Source: Opisthocomus hoazin (Eukaryota; Chordata; Aves; Opisthocomiformes; Opisthocomidae). Taken from it: a DNA stretch of 64,000 nt. This document shows, one piece after another, positions 1 to 14,000 of the stretch (its first letter is position 1; each line of letters begins with the position of its first letter). The position numbers were made by a program, and so were the translations under genes. The stretch spans positions 47,506,320-47,570,319 of the forward strand of contig NC_134454.1 of NCBI RefSeq assembly GCF_030867145.1, given 5' to 3'. A model generated the notes under the pieces. That model worked only from the letters and a program-made list of their open reading frames with translations, made no database searches and was not told the origin of the DNA.

Positions 1-240
1 CCTCCGGGCTTCCGGGCCTTTTCGCTGCGGCGGAGGCCTCGGCGGGCGCGTTTGTGAAGCACCGCGGCCTTTTCTTCGGGGGTCTTCTCGTCGCTCCCGG
101 CGTTTCACCGGTCACACCGGCTGAGGCCCGCTGAGGGGAGCAGCGTCTCCCGTGGCTGGTCCGGCCGAGCAACCCTGGTTGCCTTCCTGCAAGCACCTCG
201 CTGTGCTGAGGGAGCCAGGAGCAGATGGTGAGAGCCTCAG
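1..240. promoter_or_regulatory. CpG-rich edge, probably the 3' side of the SLC35D2 promoter island
   Basis: The first roughly 180 bases are dense in CpG and G+C compared with the AT-rich DNA that follows. The next gene on the + strand is SLC35D2, whose exon 1 is missing from the window. The simplest reading is that this is the downstream shoulder of its CpG-island promoter, lying at the start of intron 1. I read all three + frames and found nothing resembling the expected first transmembrane segment of the transporter, so I do not call exon 1 here. Confidence 0.5.
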
Positions 241-323
241 AGAACCTCCTCGCTGGAGGCGATGCCGCTGAGGCAGCCAGGAGCGGACGGTGAGGCCCAG
301 AGAACCTCCTTGCTGGAGATGAC
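213..323 (+). repeat. Imperfect tandem duplication, unit about 62 bp
   Basis: A block beginning AGCCAGGAGC at 213 recurs at 275 with a few substitutions and a small gap. Both copies contain the segment AGAACCTCCT followed by GCTGGAG. A weaker partial copy may precede it at about 191-212. It lies within the CpG-rich intron 1 shoulder and has no clear coding role. Confidence 0.6.
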
Positions 324-1966
324 ACTGTTGAAGGGCTGCGGCTGTTGGCCAGACCAGGCATCCTGTACGGAGCCGTCGTCCTGCAGCTGTGATCTTCTCG
401 CTGTTAAATGTGCTTTACTTAACAGGTTAGCCCTGGTTTTGCTGTGCTTTAGCTCATCGTGAGCTAATGGCAGAACAGGAAAAAAACCCAGCAAAATTAA
501 AGTAAAAAAAAAAACACTTGCTGTTATTTTCTAACGTCCGGTGCTGTTTGAACACACGAGAGCCGTGTGTAACCTCTCCCAGAAACGATGCGTGAGGCAA
601 GCTGTGATGTTGTTCTATAGCAGTTTTCATCATGCAGTCTGCGGCTCCCTGTAAGTCCCTGCCGTGCGTCTGTCGCAGCCGTGAAAGACAGTCAAGGGCA
701 GCGTGCCTTTCAGTAAGCCCAACTTTTGTGTAAGGAGCTTACAGCATTTCTGGGAACGTTTAGGGCTCTGCGAATCAATAAAGTCTGGAGAAACGTGTTT
801 GGTACGGAGGAGTGACGCTTCAGTGTCCTTACGGCCTTCCTGCTGCATCTCAGGGGGTTTCTTTCTTTGGCTGATACCGTATTCTGGTCCCGGTGGTGCT
901 CCTTCGAGACATATGTTCCTCATCACACCGAGCAGTAGCATAGCAGTTCTTGGTGGCCTCTGTGATAGACAGCTGCAACCTCAAGAAGCCTTGATAATGG
1001 AAAATTGCAAACCGTGCTGAAAGCGTGGACCCTCCTTAGGCGTTTGTTAGTACAGGTGTGCACGGGCAATGGAGTTTAGATTCGGTGGGCGCAGGTTTGT
1101 GCATGACCATCCCTGACAGTGCAGTCCCGCTGCGTGACTCCTGGGAGGCTGCTGGAGCTGTCACGTTCAGGGAGCTCCTTGGCCCCCAAGGCTTTTGGCA
1201 GAGGGGCTCCAGACACTGCTGGTGATGGCATAAAGCAGCCGTCCATTGTAAATAATTTCTTTGCTTGTGTTTCAATATGCGTACGGAGAATTAGCAGTTG
1301 CTGCGGCACCATTATTAGTTTTAACTTGATGTAGATTTAGGGGAAAAATTGGAGGGGCTCAGGCTCTGCGGATGTCCTGCTAAAGTTTCTGCTGTCTTAA
1401 CATGGAAGTATCCGTGCTTTCACCTAAAGCTGGCTGGTGGGGTATGGTAGGAATTTAGCATTTTTAGCAGGCAGTGGGTGTTTCTGCGACGTTTACCTAG
1501 GTGCTTTCTTTTTACAAAAACATATTGCTTGTGTGTTTGGGCTGTGGAGATAAGCTTCCAAATTAGGGCAAGTGCAAGAGATTTAACTGACTGTACCATC
1601 TCAGGACGTGTAGTGTGTATGTGAGGCCACTCAAAAAATGATGCGTTGTTAGAGTTCTCCAGTTGTGTCACCTTCACTTACAAGTACACCCCGAAAATTA
1701 GCTCTTTAGAATTGATCGGCTGTGCATAGGCTGTTATTTGGATGCAGCTTGTGTTTTACTGCAGAAATGAAATATTAGGACTCCAATAACTAGCAGTTCC
1801 TGAGCTCTTCTGAAGGTGGCCAGTCATCAACAATCCACATATCCAGTTGTTGACTTTCGTGCTAAATTTAAACTCTGTTGTTGTTGTTCTGTTTTTCTTG
1901 TTTGTTTGGTTTTCTTTTTTTTTTTTCCTCTTTCCTCAGTGTTAAATATCTGTTTATGCTTTTCAG
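324..1966. other. SLC35D2 intron 1, distal part
   Basis: This is non-coding sequence up to the polypyrimidine tract and acceptor that precede the exon at 1967. The short open frames in it show no family resemblance. I see no repeat family that I can name here. Confidence 0.6.
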
Positions 1967-2000
1967 CTTCCCATCACCAATATTTCTTGGAATTGGACAG
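1967..2000 (+). CDS. SLC35D2: SLC35D2 exon 2 (34 bp)
   Basis: The acceptor is TTTTCAG after a T-rich tract, and the donor is GTATGT. The exon begins with the last base of a Gly codon split with exon 1, then reads [11 protein letters not shown], a conserved membrane-segment stretch of the family. It ends in phase 0, which matches the ATG-starting exon at 3616. It is too short to be found by ORF length alone. Confidence 0.93.
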
Positions 2001-5000
2001 GTATGTTCAGTAGTAAAGCACACTGTATGTACTCTTTATGTTGTAAGTTAAACTAATGTTAGCACATAGATATATTTTATGGGGGAAATCTCTGTTATAC
2101 TGCACTGCTGGTCTTCTAAATTAGATGCACTGTAAGGAAGAGTGATTTGTTTTAGTGAGATCAAGGAAATTTCAGCTCAAGTCAGAATTATTGCATGGGA
2201 AGAGTCACGAAAAGGGCTGGAAATGCCATTTATTTCCCCTGGTAGAGTTCAGTAGTTAAGAGATCTGGCCTTGAAACCTGCCAAGATTTGTTCCAAAAAG
2301 TGCATAGATCCTGTGAGAGTCCTTGAGCATTTGTGGATTATAGGCAGAGACATTGCCTCCATCCGTAGGCAAACTGTGTATTTCCTCATAAATCTTTCCC
2401 CTCTTTCCCAGCAGTTTTCCAACAGGACTGCCACACAGTTTTGCTGCATTGTTGCTTTATTTGCCTGTGGGCAATTTGCAGTAGTGCAGCAGAAGTGTGT
2501 TTCGTGTTGTTGATTTTGTTGTTAGTTTTGTTGTTAGTAAAACCAAAGTTCAAATGTTAGTGTGCATGATCCATAAAGAAGAACATGTGACTCTGCAGAG
2601 GGATGGCTGGGAAAGGTGAAGCCTTCAGGCAAGTGTTGTTTAGGCAAATACATTCAGAAGAGAGGATTTATTTTCTGCGAAGGTTACAAGCTGAGCGGTA
2701 GTGAGGAAGAGGTGAAAACGGTAATGCAGGTCTGATACCTCTGCTCCTTGGTGCTGAAGAGAGTGAAGTGTCTTGTGAAGTCTTTGCTGTATGGGAGGGG
2801 AATAGAAAGAGAGTTTCACACATCCAGACTGCTCAAGGAACCACATATCATATTTCCGTGGAAGCCAAAAACTAGAAAATGTGGCAATAGTTTGTGTTAA
2901 GGGCAAGGATACAGCCTGGTTTCTTTGCAGAACCTAAGACTCGATGGCATTTCCATTTTTTGTTGACTGATCCATGCAAGATTTCCCTGAATGGCTGTAA
3001 AGTGTATGTAATATGGTGCAGTGCTTTAGTCTGTAGAACGCAACTCCATCACATTTTCTCTATAGACAATTTATGGATTTTTTGTCTAAGGAAAATGTAA
3101 CATTGTTTTGCCTTCCTGGGGCCAGCATTAACTCTTATGATGTGTGATTGCTTAGATGCTCTGCTCCATTCTGTCCGCATCTTTATTATTCGTTCCTCCT
3201 GTTGTCAACGGATGGGTCGATGCACAAGCCCTACCTTACATTACCAAAAAAGCTGTGGGAATGATTCTGCAGACTAAAGAACACTCTGAGTGAAAATAAC
3301 ATGATTATTCCGGGATCGTCTCCTGTTTTATTTCCTCAGCTCCTTCTCAGCATGCTTTAAAAGTGCTACTAATTTTTTCCAGCCAGTGAAACATGTTTGT
3401 ATAGTACTTTTAAGGAAGTAGCAGGCAAAATTGGTAAGAATAAAGTTATTGCGGTTTATTAATTGCATGCTGTGTAGATCTTTGAAAAAAAAACAAACAT
3501 AATACCTACCATTTGTCAACATGCATATAAAGATTTTGTCTTTGAAGCAGTTCTTTCGTTCATACATAACAATTTTGTTCTTACATGACTTCTTGTTTTT
3601 TTTCTTTTTGTTTAGATGGCAGCCACTATACTTATCTTGTATGTGTCAAAATTAAATAAGATTGTTCACTTCCCTGATTTTGACAAAAGTATACCTGTGA
3701 AGGTAAGGACTGATACTAAAAAAATGTTACCTCTTTTAATAGTATTCTTTCTTATGGAGACAAGAAACAAAAGAAGAACAGAAAACAATTTTGCATTTAT
3801 TTGCCAAATGTGTTTGTATCTTTGTTTTGTTTATTATTGGAATTGATCATTTTAATTTCACTGCAATATTCCTGCCTTTTGTTTGAAGAGAAATCTGGTG
3901 CCATTTGGTTATGCAGTACATGGGAGAGTGTGCTGTACCTTTGTACAGCTGGATCAGCTCTTTCAGATTTCCAGCGTATTTTTCTGGATGTATGCAGCTG
4001 CTTGCAGGACCAATGGGAGACCTGTGTTTAAGAATGAATTTTGATCACAGCATGAAAGGCTGTTTGGAAATTTGAATGGGACGTGATGAAACAATAGATA
4101 AATAATATATGATAGACTGAAAACCCGAACAACAGTTGATTGAAAATGTAAGATTTCCTTAGGAGTGGCTAAAATAATGTCCACCAAAGATACTTTAGGT
4201 AGGGGCTAGCTGCATCGTGCAGACCTTAGGGGTGTGTGGTCTAAAGAGGCAGGATAGAGAGAATATGAGAGAGGATCTTTTATTATCTCAGATTGGGAAC
4301 TAGGATCTGAAATGGCTGTAGCAACGATCCCCGTAGATTTTTGCATCCACTTTCAGTGTTGCTTTACTTTGATGCATAGCATAAGCCTGCGTGTTTATGC
4401 CTTATTGCAAGGTATTGGTCAGTGTTTGCTTGGAGGTACAGAGAGATTTAGCTCCCAGCTCTGCTGCAGGGCTTAGGCACCATAGCGTTCCAGGCCAACA
4501 TCTTCATTGCAGAATCTTGTCTTACTGTCAGTATGAGGTTTACTATGAATGTCTCGCGGCCATCGGTGTATGCTGTAATTTCATAGCGCGTGCTGAAATC
4601 ATTGGCGTTTCTGCACGTAAAAATCTTGTAGGAATATCTGTAGCATTGAGTGTAAAATGGACGATCCTTATTTTTTCCAAAGCATGAATGAAGAAGGTTT
4701 CCCAGTGGGTAGCTTTGAGTGTGGCATAGAAACAACTCGTTGAGACCTCGAGAGGCTTCTTCCCTCTGCACCCCTGCATTCCTACTACTCTCCCTCCCTG
4801 CTGTGGCCTTCACTTTAAAATCAATACAACGGCATTAAAAAACACAACACCCATTTTCGTTGTCCTAATAATATTTTACCCTTTGGAAGACTTTCCTGGG
4901 CGTGCTGGGAGCAGTCAGGACAGCAGCATGCCAGCACTTGGCATATTGCTTGTAGTGCTGAATTTGACTAGTCATGGTGAATCAGCTGGGTTGCTCGTTA

Positions 5001-8000
5001 TTGATTGCTTAACTTTTTAAAGCACCCTGTGACTGACTCTTTATCCTTTTGACAAATTTTGCTTTCATTGACATTAAGATTATTGTTGCTTTTCAATCCT
5101 GGACTGGTTTATCTCCTCAGTGCTTTCAACCAGAGTTTTAAAGTAGCAAAGTGCTTATTTTAGTGAGGAAGCTTTGGAGTTCTTGGCCCTTTGTAAGTAA
5201 ATGTTTCATTGATCTCTGATGGTGTGCTGGATGTTGTGATTTTGCCTTTACAATAGACGAAGTTCAGAGGAAAGAGAACATAACATCAGCTATATTTTCA
5301 TGCTATGAATGAAGATAGTTTTCTAAATAAAAACCTGCAGAATAGATAGACTATTACAAAATTTTTGCAAGCATAAGTTGGCAGGCTGAGTATTTATTGT
5401 TACTTTTACTCATCTTACTTTATACTCCAATTTACTTTACTTTTACTGTTACCTTCACTTAAAAATTAACTTTTATTAACTATAGTTAACTTTAACTGTG
5501 CATTTCTCCTCTTCTTTGCTGTAGAAGAAAGGCAGAATTTTTAACACAGATAAAATACAGCCCATACCTTTGTGTGCTTTTCCGGCACACAGTGCTTTGG
5601 GCAGACATAGCCTCTAACAAACACAGTGTCTCCTGAAGCAGGTGCAGGCACAACAGCAGCAGCTATTACATACGTTAAAGGATCTGTTTTGTCTTTCTGC
5701 CATTTCAGCTCTGCTTGACTAATAGTGAATGGGACTAGAAGTACGCACCGCCTTTGTCCCCAGTGGTTATCTTTGGCTGGTTTTAATCCTCTCCACCTTT
5801 TCTGTGGTGGGAGAATAAGAGCTTTGAACGTCAGCTGCATGTTGTGTGGGGATGCCTGACTTCTGGTACATTTCGTTAAGGCTCTGAAGTTCCATTGTTG
5901 CCTCTCTGTGTTGTGTTAGGGCCCACATGTTTGTGTGGGAGTCAGTCTCATTACGCTAGAAGCTGGAAATGGTAAAGTTTATTTTACCTCTAAATACTTA
6001 TCTTTCCTTTTTAGTATCTTGCATAGAATAATTTGCTAGGTAGATATAAAATGGTGTATCTTCCAGGCATACTAATATATGAGGAGTACCTAGAGAAGTA
6101 TAGCATACTTACAGCTTATTAATTCTTTGATTCCACCTGTTCTCTTGCTTGTTCAGTTACTGTTATCAGTATCACTTTTATACCTAAAATTCAGATGTTA
6201 GAATGAGTATTAATCTGAGGATTATAGTAATTAAAATCAAATTGATTAACATTTACACTAAATAGAGTCCGAGTCTCATTAGAAGTATATTATGACTCTT
6301 CTAATAAAATCAGTGAAGTTGTGGTCGTGAACAGTCACGTGAATGAGAGCAGCAGATCAGTTTGCAGCGTAGTTACTTTTTTTTTCTTTAAAAACCCTCT
6401 TGCTAAAAGTAGATTTGATACTACAGTTACCAAGTTCTATCAAATAAAGTTTCTCAACAGTACTTCAAAACATAGTAATCTGAGTTTTGCTTTTAATTTT
6501 ATCACAGTTGTTTCCTCTGCCTCTGATTTATGTTGGAAACCACATAAGTGGATTATCAAGTACCGGCAAACTCAGGTACAGTAAATGGGAGTTATAAGCA
6601 GACTGTTTGGATTTTACCCTTTTCTTTTGTGGGGGTAAAAAATAAATACTAAAAAAAACCATTGCATAGAGAGTTGAATGCATAAGATGTCTGTCTTTCT
6701 GTCTAAATGCCTGATACTAGTATGAAACTCTTACCCAAATACTGCATCCGTTTACAAGTTGCCTGCTTCTTTTAAGGGGGGCTTAGCTAGGTCTGTACTG
6801 ACAGAAAATCACAGTACTCCTTGTGAGAATAGATGTGCTTTCACTTTCCCCTTGTACCCAAGCATCCAGCTTTTCCTGGGCATTTTAACCAGAGAGTTTG
6901 AAAGCTGTAAGAAGGACTTTTCTGAAGGAAAAAGAATATGGAGAAGAATTGTACTGTGATGTCGGTACAGGTTATTTAGGACACATCAAGAGATGGAAAA
7001 ACTACTGTATAGCGGAGTGGTGGCAGCGATGTAGCCCTGCTGAGCACCAAGAGCAGGTTGTGAGGAAATTACTAAAGGGCTCGCTGGCTGCTGTAAGCCT
7101 GTAAGCGTAGATCCATGAGAGCTGCTTCCATGCTAGTGCTAAAAAGGTGTAAGCTATGTAGAGAACCTGCTGTAATAGACTGAATGACCAAATTTTCTGT
7201 GGAAGACTAGTGCAGAAGCATGATGGCTGCGCTAGGACTGGAGGATATGGCCCTACTGTTGCAGTGGTTGCTTGTGTGTTATTACAGGCTTCTGAGGATT
7301 TGAATCATAGAATCATAGGTTGGAAAAGACCTCTAAGATCAAGTCCAACCGTCAACCCAGCACCACCATTCCTAGTAAACCATGTCCTGAAGTGCCACAT
7401 CTACATGTTTTTTAATCACCTCCAGGGATGGTGACTCAACCATCTCCCTAGGCAGCCTGTTCCAATGTCTGACCACTCTTTCAGTAAAGAAATTTTTCCT
7501 AATATCCAGTCTAAACCTCCCCTGACACAACTTGAGGCCATTGCCTCTCGTCCTATCGCTAGTTACCTGGGAGAAGAGGCCAACACCTGCCTCACTACAA
7601 CCTCCTTTCAGGTGGTTGTAGAGAGCAATAAGGTCTCCCCTCAGCCTCCTCTTCTCCAGGCTAAACAGCCCCAGTTCCCTCAGCCGCTCCTCATAAAACT
7701 TGTTCTCCAGACCCCTCACCAGCCTCGTTGCTCTTCTCTTGACACACTCCAGCAACTCCATGTCCATCTTGTAGTGAGGGGCCCAAAACTGAACACAGTA
7801 CTCGAAGTGTGGCCTCACCAGTGTCGAGTACAGGGGCACGATCACCTCCCTACTGCTGCTGGCCACACTGTTCCTGACAGAAGCCAGGATGCCCTTGGCC
7901 TTCTTGGCCACCTGGGCACACTGCTGCCTCATGCTCAGCTGGCTGTCGAGCAACACCCCAAGGTCCTTTTCTTCCGGGCGTCTTTCCAGCCACTCCTCCC

Positions 8001-11000
8001 CAAGCCTGTAGTGTTGCATGGGGTTGTTGTGACCAAAGTGCAGGACAGGGCATTTGGCCTTGTTGAACCTCATACAGTTGGCCTCAGCCCATTGATGCAG
8101 TCTGTCCAGATCCCTCTGCAGAGCCTTCCTACCCTCAGGCAGATCGACATTCCCGTCCACGTGGTGTCATCTGCAAACTTACTGAGGGAGCCCTCAGTCC
8201 CCTCATCCAGATCATTGATAAAGATGTTAAACAAGACCGGACCCAAACCTGAGCCCTGGGGAACACCACTCGTGGCCGGCCACCAGCTGGATTCAACTCC
8301 ATTCACCACGACCCTCTGGGCTTGGCCGTTCAGCCAGTTCTTTATCCAGCGAAGAGTACACCCATCCAGACCATGAGGAGCTATTTTCTCCAGGAGGATG
8401 CTGTTGGGAACAGTGTCAAAGGCCTTACGGAAGTTCAGGTAGACAACATCCACAGCCTTTTCCTCATCCACTAGGCGGGTCACCTGGTCATAGAAGGAGA
8501 TCAGGTTGGTCAAGCAGGACCTGCCTGTCGTGAACCCGTGGTGGTTGGGCCTGATCCCCTGGTTGTTGTTCTCATGCCTGGTGAGCGCATTCAAGATGAA
8601 TCACTCCATAATCTTGCCCAGCACCACTGCTTTGATAGTAAGCTAAACCAAAACACAGCATTTTGCAGGTTTTCAGCATTTCATAAATTTGAAATGTTAA
8701 GTGCCTCATTATGCTGCTCTTTGTTGTATGCATTCAGAAGTTGTTCTACTGAAGTGACTGTTGAGGTAGACATAAGGGCTTTTGCAGTACTGTCCCTAGT
8801 AACACTTCAGCCAGTGTGAATATGGAAGTAATTTCAATCCTGTACAAGTTTGATTCATGGGTTCTTCTTTCCCCTGTTTCCCTAACTGTAATTTTAAGAT
8901 AAAATGTTTATTGGGTTATTTTAAACCAAAGTGCATAATCTCCTCCTCCTATGACTGACATACTTCTTTTAGATTTACTATTCATAACTGATTTTTATAA
9001 TAGAAAAGTGAGAATGGCTGCAGTGTTTCTACCATGAACATTTTGTTACAGTGCGTTTTGTTGCATTGTGTGGCATTTGTTTACGTTATGGATTTTTCCA
9101 CCTTGTTGGGGTTGTCTGTAAGGTGTAGATGATCCTATGCATAGCTTCAAAATGTCTGTTGTGATTAAACTCTGTGTTAGGATTTGTGTCATTTATTAAT
9201 GCAGTTGCTGATAGTTATTTTAAACAGAGGATTAAGTGGTCCATATGGCCATGCTGTCAGATATCCAAAGTGTCAGATGCAAGTGTTTTCTCAAATTAAT
9301 CAGAAAGGTTTCCAAACGCATCACTTTGTGTTAACCAAGGATATGTTGTTCAAAAGTGGCTGCTTGTTTGGTAGTTGCAGCTGGTCCCAACTTTGATGTT
9401 TTGTGTACTTTTTGTGATTTTTTTCCTGTGGATTTATTTTACTTTTTTAAGAGTACAGCTTATTTACTAAGCATGTTTTCTTCGTACTTTATTTCTGTTG
9501 TATGTTTTCAGAGACAGGTTTATTGTGTGTCCTTTAAGTTTACAACAGAAATAATTTTTACTTGCCTTGCCCATGAATTCTACAGGAAGAATGATTTCAT
9601 AGGGACTATGCGAGGTAGAAAGTAGCTTTTACATTTAATTTCATTTATGCAGGGGGGGCCTTTTAGAAGTAGCTAGTTGCATTGTGTTAAAACTGACAAA
9701 TCTTGTTAGTTTTCAGTGATTTGGTTATCTAATCTGCCGCTAATGTCAGACTGACATTTTTTTATGTATGCTAAGTGGCTGGGAATTTGTTTTGGTTGCT
9801 TTTTGCTGGACTGATATTTTCATCCTCTGCTTAGTAAAATTAGATAAGAATTAGAACATAAAAATGCTATTAATCTGACATTGTGCTTGGATTTTTTTTT
9901 TTTTGACAGTTTGCCGATGTTTACAGTGCTCAGGAAGTTTACCATTCCACTTACTTTACTGCTGGAAATCTTCATACTTGGGTGATCGGTTTTTTTTTTT
10001 GTTTAAGATACCTTTATTATAGGTCACATCAAATGGATTACTTATGTCATCAGAATACTGAATGAGTGCCTTTTTCTAAGAAATAAAGAAAACCAAGGAA
10101 AGTGGTTTTATGTAGCTTTTTTTTTGAAGATATAGGTACATGTACTTTAGTGAATACAGGAAAAAAAATCAGCTTGCTCTCATTTACACAGCACAGGAAT
10201 TAGGTAGGCACAGCATGACTCAGACACTTCTTTTGGTGATTATGGTTTGTGTCTCGTCTCAGAGACCCCTAAGCTGCAAACTGCTTCGAACAGACAGATC
10301 CTTATGTCTCAAAACAGTGATGACAGTATGGCAGTCTGCTTATATGGAGTAGCTTTCTGGGTCAAGTCTAAGACCATAGCAGCCTAATGAAGCAAAATGG
10401 TGTCTAGTAGTGTGCTGTTAGATCAGAGAACTCCACACCAGTTACTTATAGTGAGAAATTAAGAAATATGCTATTGCAGTTTGGTATTGCTAGTTTCAGT
10501 TGTACCAATTGGAAGAACAGGAATATGAATACGTCATACTTTGTCACTGTCATAGTTCTATCTAGATGGCTTGTGTTTGGATGAGGTGAGGTCACAAGGG
10601 GAGAAGCAGCTTGCTGAAGCTGAACCCAGGCAATTTGAGAGTGATGGTCAGGGGAGAAGCTTTTCAAAAAGCCTCCAAGTAGATTGGCATCTCCTTTTGG
10701 CTGAAGCAGCAGTTGATCAATATGATTCAGATTTGGGGATGCTCCAGGATTCTTTTCTAGTTGTAAGTTCTCATAGGGAAAGCAGAACTTGCTGTCGTCT
10801 TCTGTTGGCCTGAGGCCTCCCACAAGTGAGGAAAATGCGGGTCAGTGAGATTGTCATCAGTTCTCAGCCAGAGTGCAGCCATGTGGTGTATGAGTGCAAG
10901 TAACATCCTAGCCTCAGGGGAGCTGAAGAGCAGAACGCTGTATTCGTACAAACTGCTGCGGTGTATTTCCTCAGGGCTGAAAATGAAAGGGCTCCAGAAA

Positions 11001-14000
11001 GTCTGTGCTGACTTACGTGAGGGTTTGAAAAGTAGTCAAGGTTTGGCTTGCTAGTGTTGAGATTCACTATGATCAAAGCCTAACATACCTAGAGACTGCA
11101 TACGTCTTTGTTGTTGGGGCAGCGGTCCACATCTGTACTCCTTTAATGCACAGGAATTCTCTGAGAGCATTGTGCGTGTTCTTTTGATGGATCTTTCCTC
11201 ACAGGCCGGCTCAGAGCTGCGGGCTGGCCTGAGGGAATGACTAGGGGAATGTCTGTAAGGCACGTTGCAGTACAGTGCAAAAATACTTAAGATGTCTCTA
11301 AAGAAAGTAATGCAGGTATAAGAAGCAGGATAGTTTTACGGTATGCTTTTCCCTTCTGTATGGCAGTACTGATGTAGGCATATTGAAGAATAGGGTAAGC
11401 TGCTTTCCCTTCAAAGTACAAGGTTTCAGTTTGACTTCAAAATACATATCTATTTGACAAGTAGACCAGATAGTGTGCTCTGCAGCATCTTCTCCAGGAA
11501 AGGTGAGATGTAGAACTACAAATGAGATGTGTAGTGATTTTCCTTTGCTGGATTACTGGAAGACACTGAAATATTGCCATTATGAGTGCCTATACACAGT
11601 CAATTACAGTTTGTTCCAGCACAGTTACTTTAAACCTTTAGTCTTAGCTCTTATAATTATCTAGTGTCAGAATGCTTACAGTGCTTTTTCAGTCTCTCTT
11701 CTCAGGGCCAAAGTCTGACAGTGTGGCACATAATCAGTCACATTTCTTCTGTAAGGTTATCAAGACTGTGTCCTCATGTTAAATGTTCTGTGATTACTAG
11801 TTGCTTTGAAACTTTTCAGGCAGACAGCCACTTAATCTCCAAATAATGAAAACTGTGAACTGTCAATTTTTGTCTACAGGAAACGATACCCACTGAGTAT
11901 TATAGTCAGCGTATTTGCCATCATTCTTGGAGCTTTCGTAGCAGCTGGGTAAGGTTTTCGTTTGTTATACGAAGGCGTGTCATGAGAGGACAAACAACAG
12001 GAGGATTTTCTTCCTTGTTAAGTGAACCTTAAGTAAACCTAAGTTGAGATCAGTTACTCTAAATTAAGTTGGTTTGGAAAAATCCCTCTGCTGACATCAA
12101 TGGGAGGTGCAGGAGCACAAAATGAAAAGTTTGACTCCAGCTGGAAGTATTTGTGTGCTTCTTTTTTTCCCCTTGGGTTTTCCATGTTTGCAGGATCATA
12201 AATGAAGCAAATTAAAATTGTGTAAGGAATGCTGCTTTTATTTCATAGTATCAGTGTACTTCAGTAATCTCAGAAAAATATGTTCTTGTTCTGGATAGAA
12301 AGACTGATCTTCTGGTGGTCAAATATTGCTTGGAGTTAGGCAACATCTGTTTTTTAATCACTTTTAACAAGCTCAGATGTGAGATTAAGTTCACAAAGCA
12401 CTCATATGTTAGTATCCTCTGACATTTTTTCTGTTTGGATATTCCTGTACTTAACTGGAATTTTTGTGTTATTTTTTGTTTTGTGGTTTTGCTGTGTACA
12501 AAGGTAAATAATTTCCGTGTGATGTGACTCAGATAGAGCCATGTCCTGTTAAATAAATTACCCTATATCCATGAGGTAACTAGTCAAAACAGAAAGGGTG
12601 ACAATATGTCTGGTCTGACTGTAAAAAAAACAAGCAGTTGTACTTTATTCCTTAGCTAGTTTTTTTTATTAAAAGAAATACATAAGTATACTCAGTAATA
12701 ATTGGACAGGTTGTCAGGATTGAGACAGATGGAATTTTTCACAGAATGAAAACTGAACATTTCCTGCCACTTCGGCACAGAGTTCTGGGAACTCTCTGGT
12801 GACTCGTTTGTGAGGGTTCTGTGACTGGAGCAATGTAAAGTACCTTTACTTACTAAGAAGGCTTAAAGCAAAACCTGTGACTTGCTGGAGTTCTCAGGAT
12901 TTGTGTTTCCTCATGTATGATACTTCTCTAGGTAAATGAGGTAGTGCAATGCATTGTATATTGTTTGCTTGTTTACAATACAATACTTCTTTCCCAGGTC
13001 TGATCTGTCTTTTAATCTGGAGGGCTACACGTTTGTATTGCTAAATGATATCTTCACAGCAGCAAATGGAGTTTACACAAAGCAGAAAATCGATCCAAAG
13101 GTAGCTGTGGGGTGATTAGGTTGAATTTAACATTATGACAATATGGTAGCAGTGGGTTACTTATTATATATCTTTATGAACATACAGTTATGAACTAATA
13201 AATAGATTCATTTGCTTTCATATTTCAGTTGATGTATGCATCCTTAATACACTACATCATGGGAAAGACTTGTTATTATTATCTCAGGCCAGGCTTTGAT
13301 AAACAGTGTATTTTATTTTTTCCCAGGTCTCCTAAGCAGAGTTTGTAGTGGCTTTAAAATGTTGGGCTTGGCTAAAAAATAAATCCAAACTGAAAGCAAA
13401 TTGTTTACCTGTAAACTTGAGATATATATATATATATATCTAAGGAAGATGACTTTTCGAGTAGAAACACACTTTTAAGTGAGGTTTGTGTAAAATAAAC
13501 TTATGGTAGGAACAGAGACCTGACCACTTTGAGTCATTAACAGTAACAACAGATACCTTTTTTGGCTGTCCTAAAGCAGGTCTATACCAAACCCAGGTAT
13601 GCCAAAGGCAGTACCTTGATATATTATACTTTGTGTGAACACTGAGCACACTGCCCTTCTAATCCAGTGCTATGAAAACAAACCAAGCCATGGCAAAGAG
13701 CAGTCTTGGAGATACTGGATAGAAGTTTTGTTGCTGACACTTGTGGGTCAGTCTGTACAGTGGAAATATATATCTCGTAATGATCTCAGGAGTCGCATCA
13801 AATCCAGACTCCGTATTTTTCTTTGTGAGCAGCACTTAGTGGCCTCACAGGTTTCTGCAAAATACGGGGTTTCATTTTAGAGCAAGAGATGGAGAGGTTT
13901 GCTGCATAGCATGGCTGAGTCTGGAGGAAGCGGAATCAGCTTTTTCATTCTCCTAATCTTCTGCCTTTGTGTCAAGCAAGTTAACCAACAGGATATATGG

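Noticed and set aside
1..240. SLC35D2 exon 1 within the window
   Set aside because: None of the three + frames gives the expected first membrane segment or a GG-ending donor that would pair with exon 2.
3616..3846. 76-codon frame starting [10 protein letters not shown] taken as a separate small gene
   Set aside because: Only its first 29 codons are exon 3 of SLC35D2. The rest reads through the donor GTAAGG into the intron.
5541..5840. 99-codon minus-strand frame in SLC35D2 intron 3
   Set aside because: No motif or family recognised, no splice context and no neighbouring exons on that strand.
7465..8376. 303-codon plus-strand open frame
   Set aside because: It is the antisense shadow of the CR1 reverse transcriptase coded on the minus strand.
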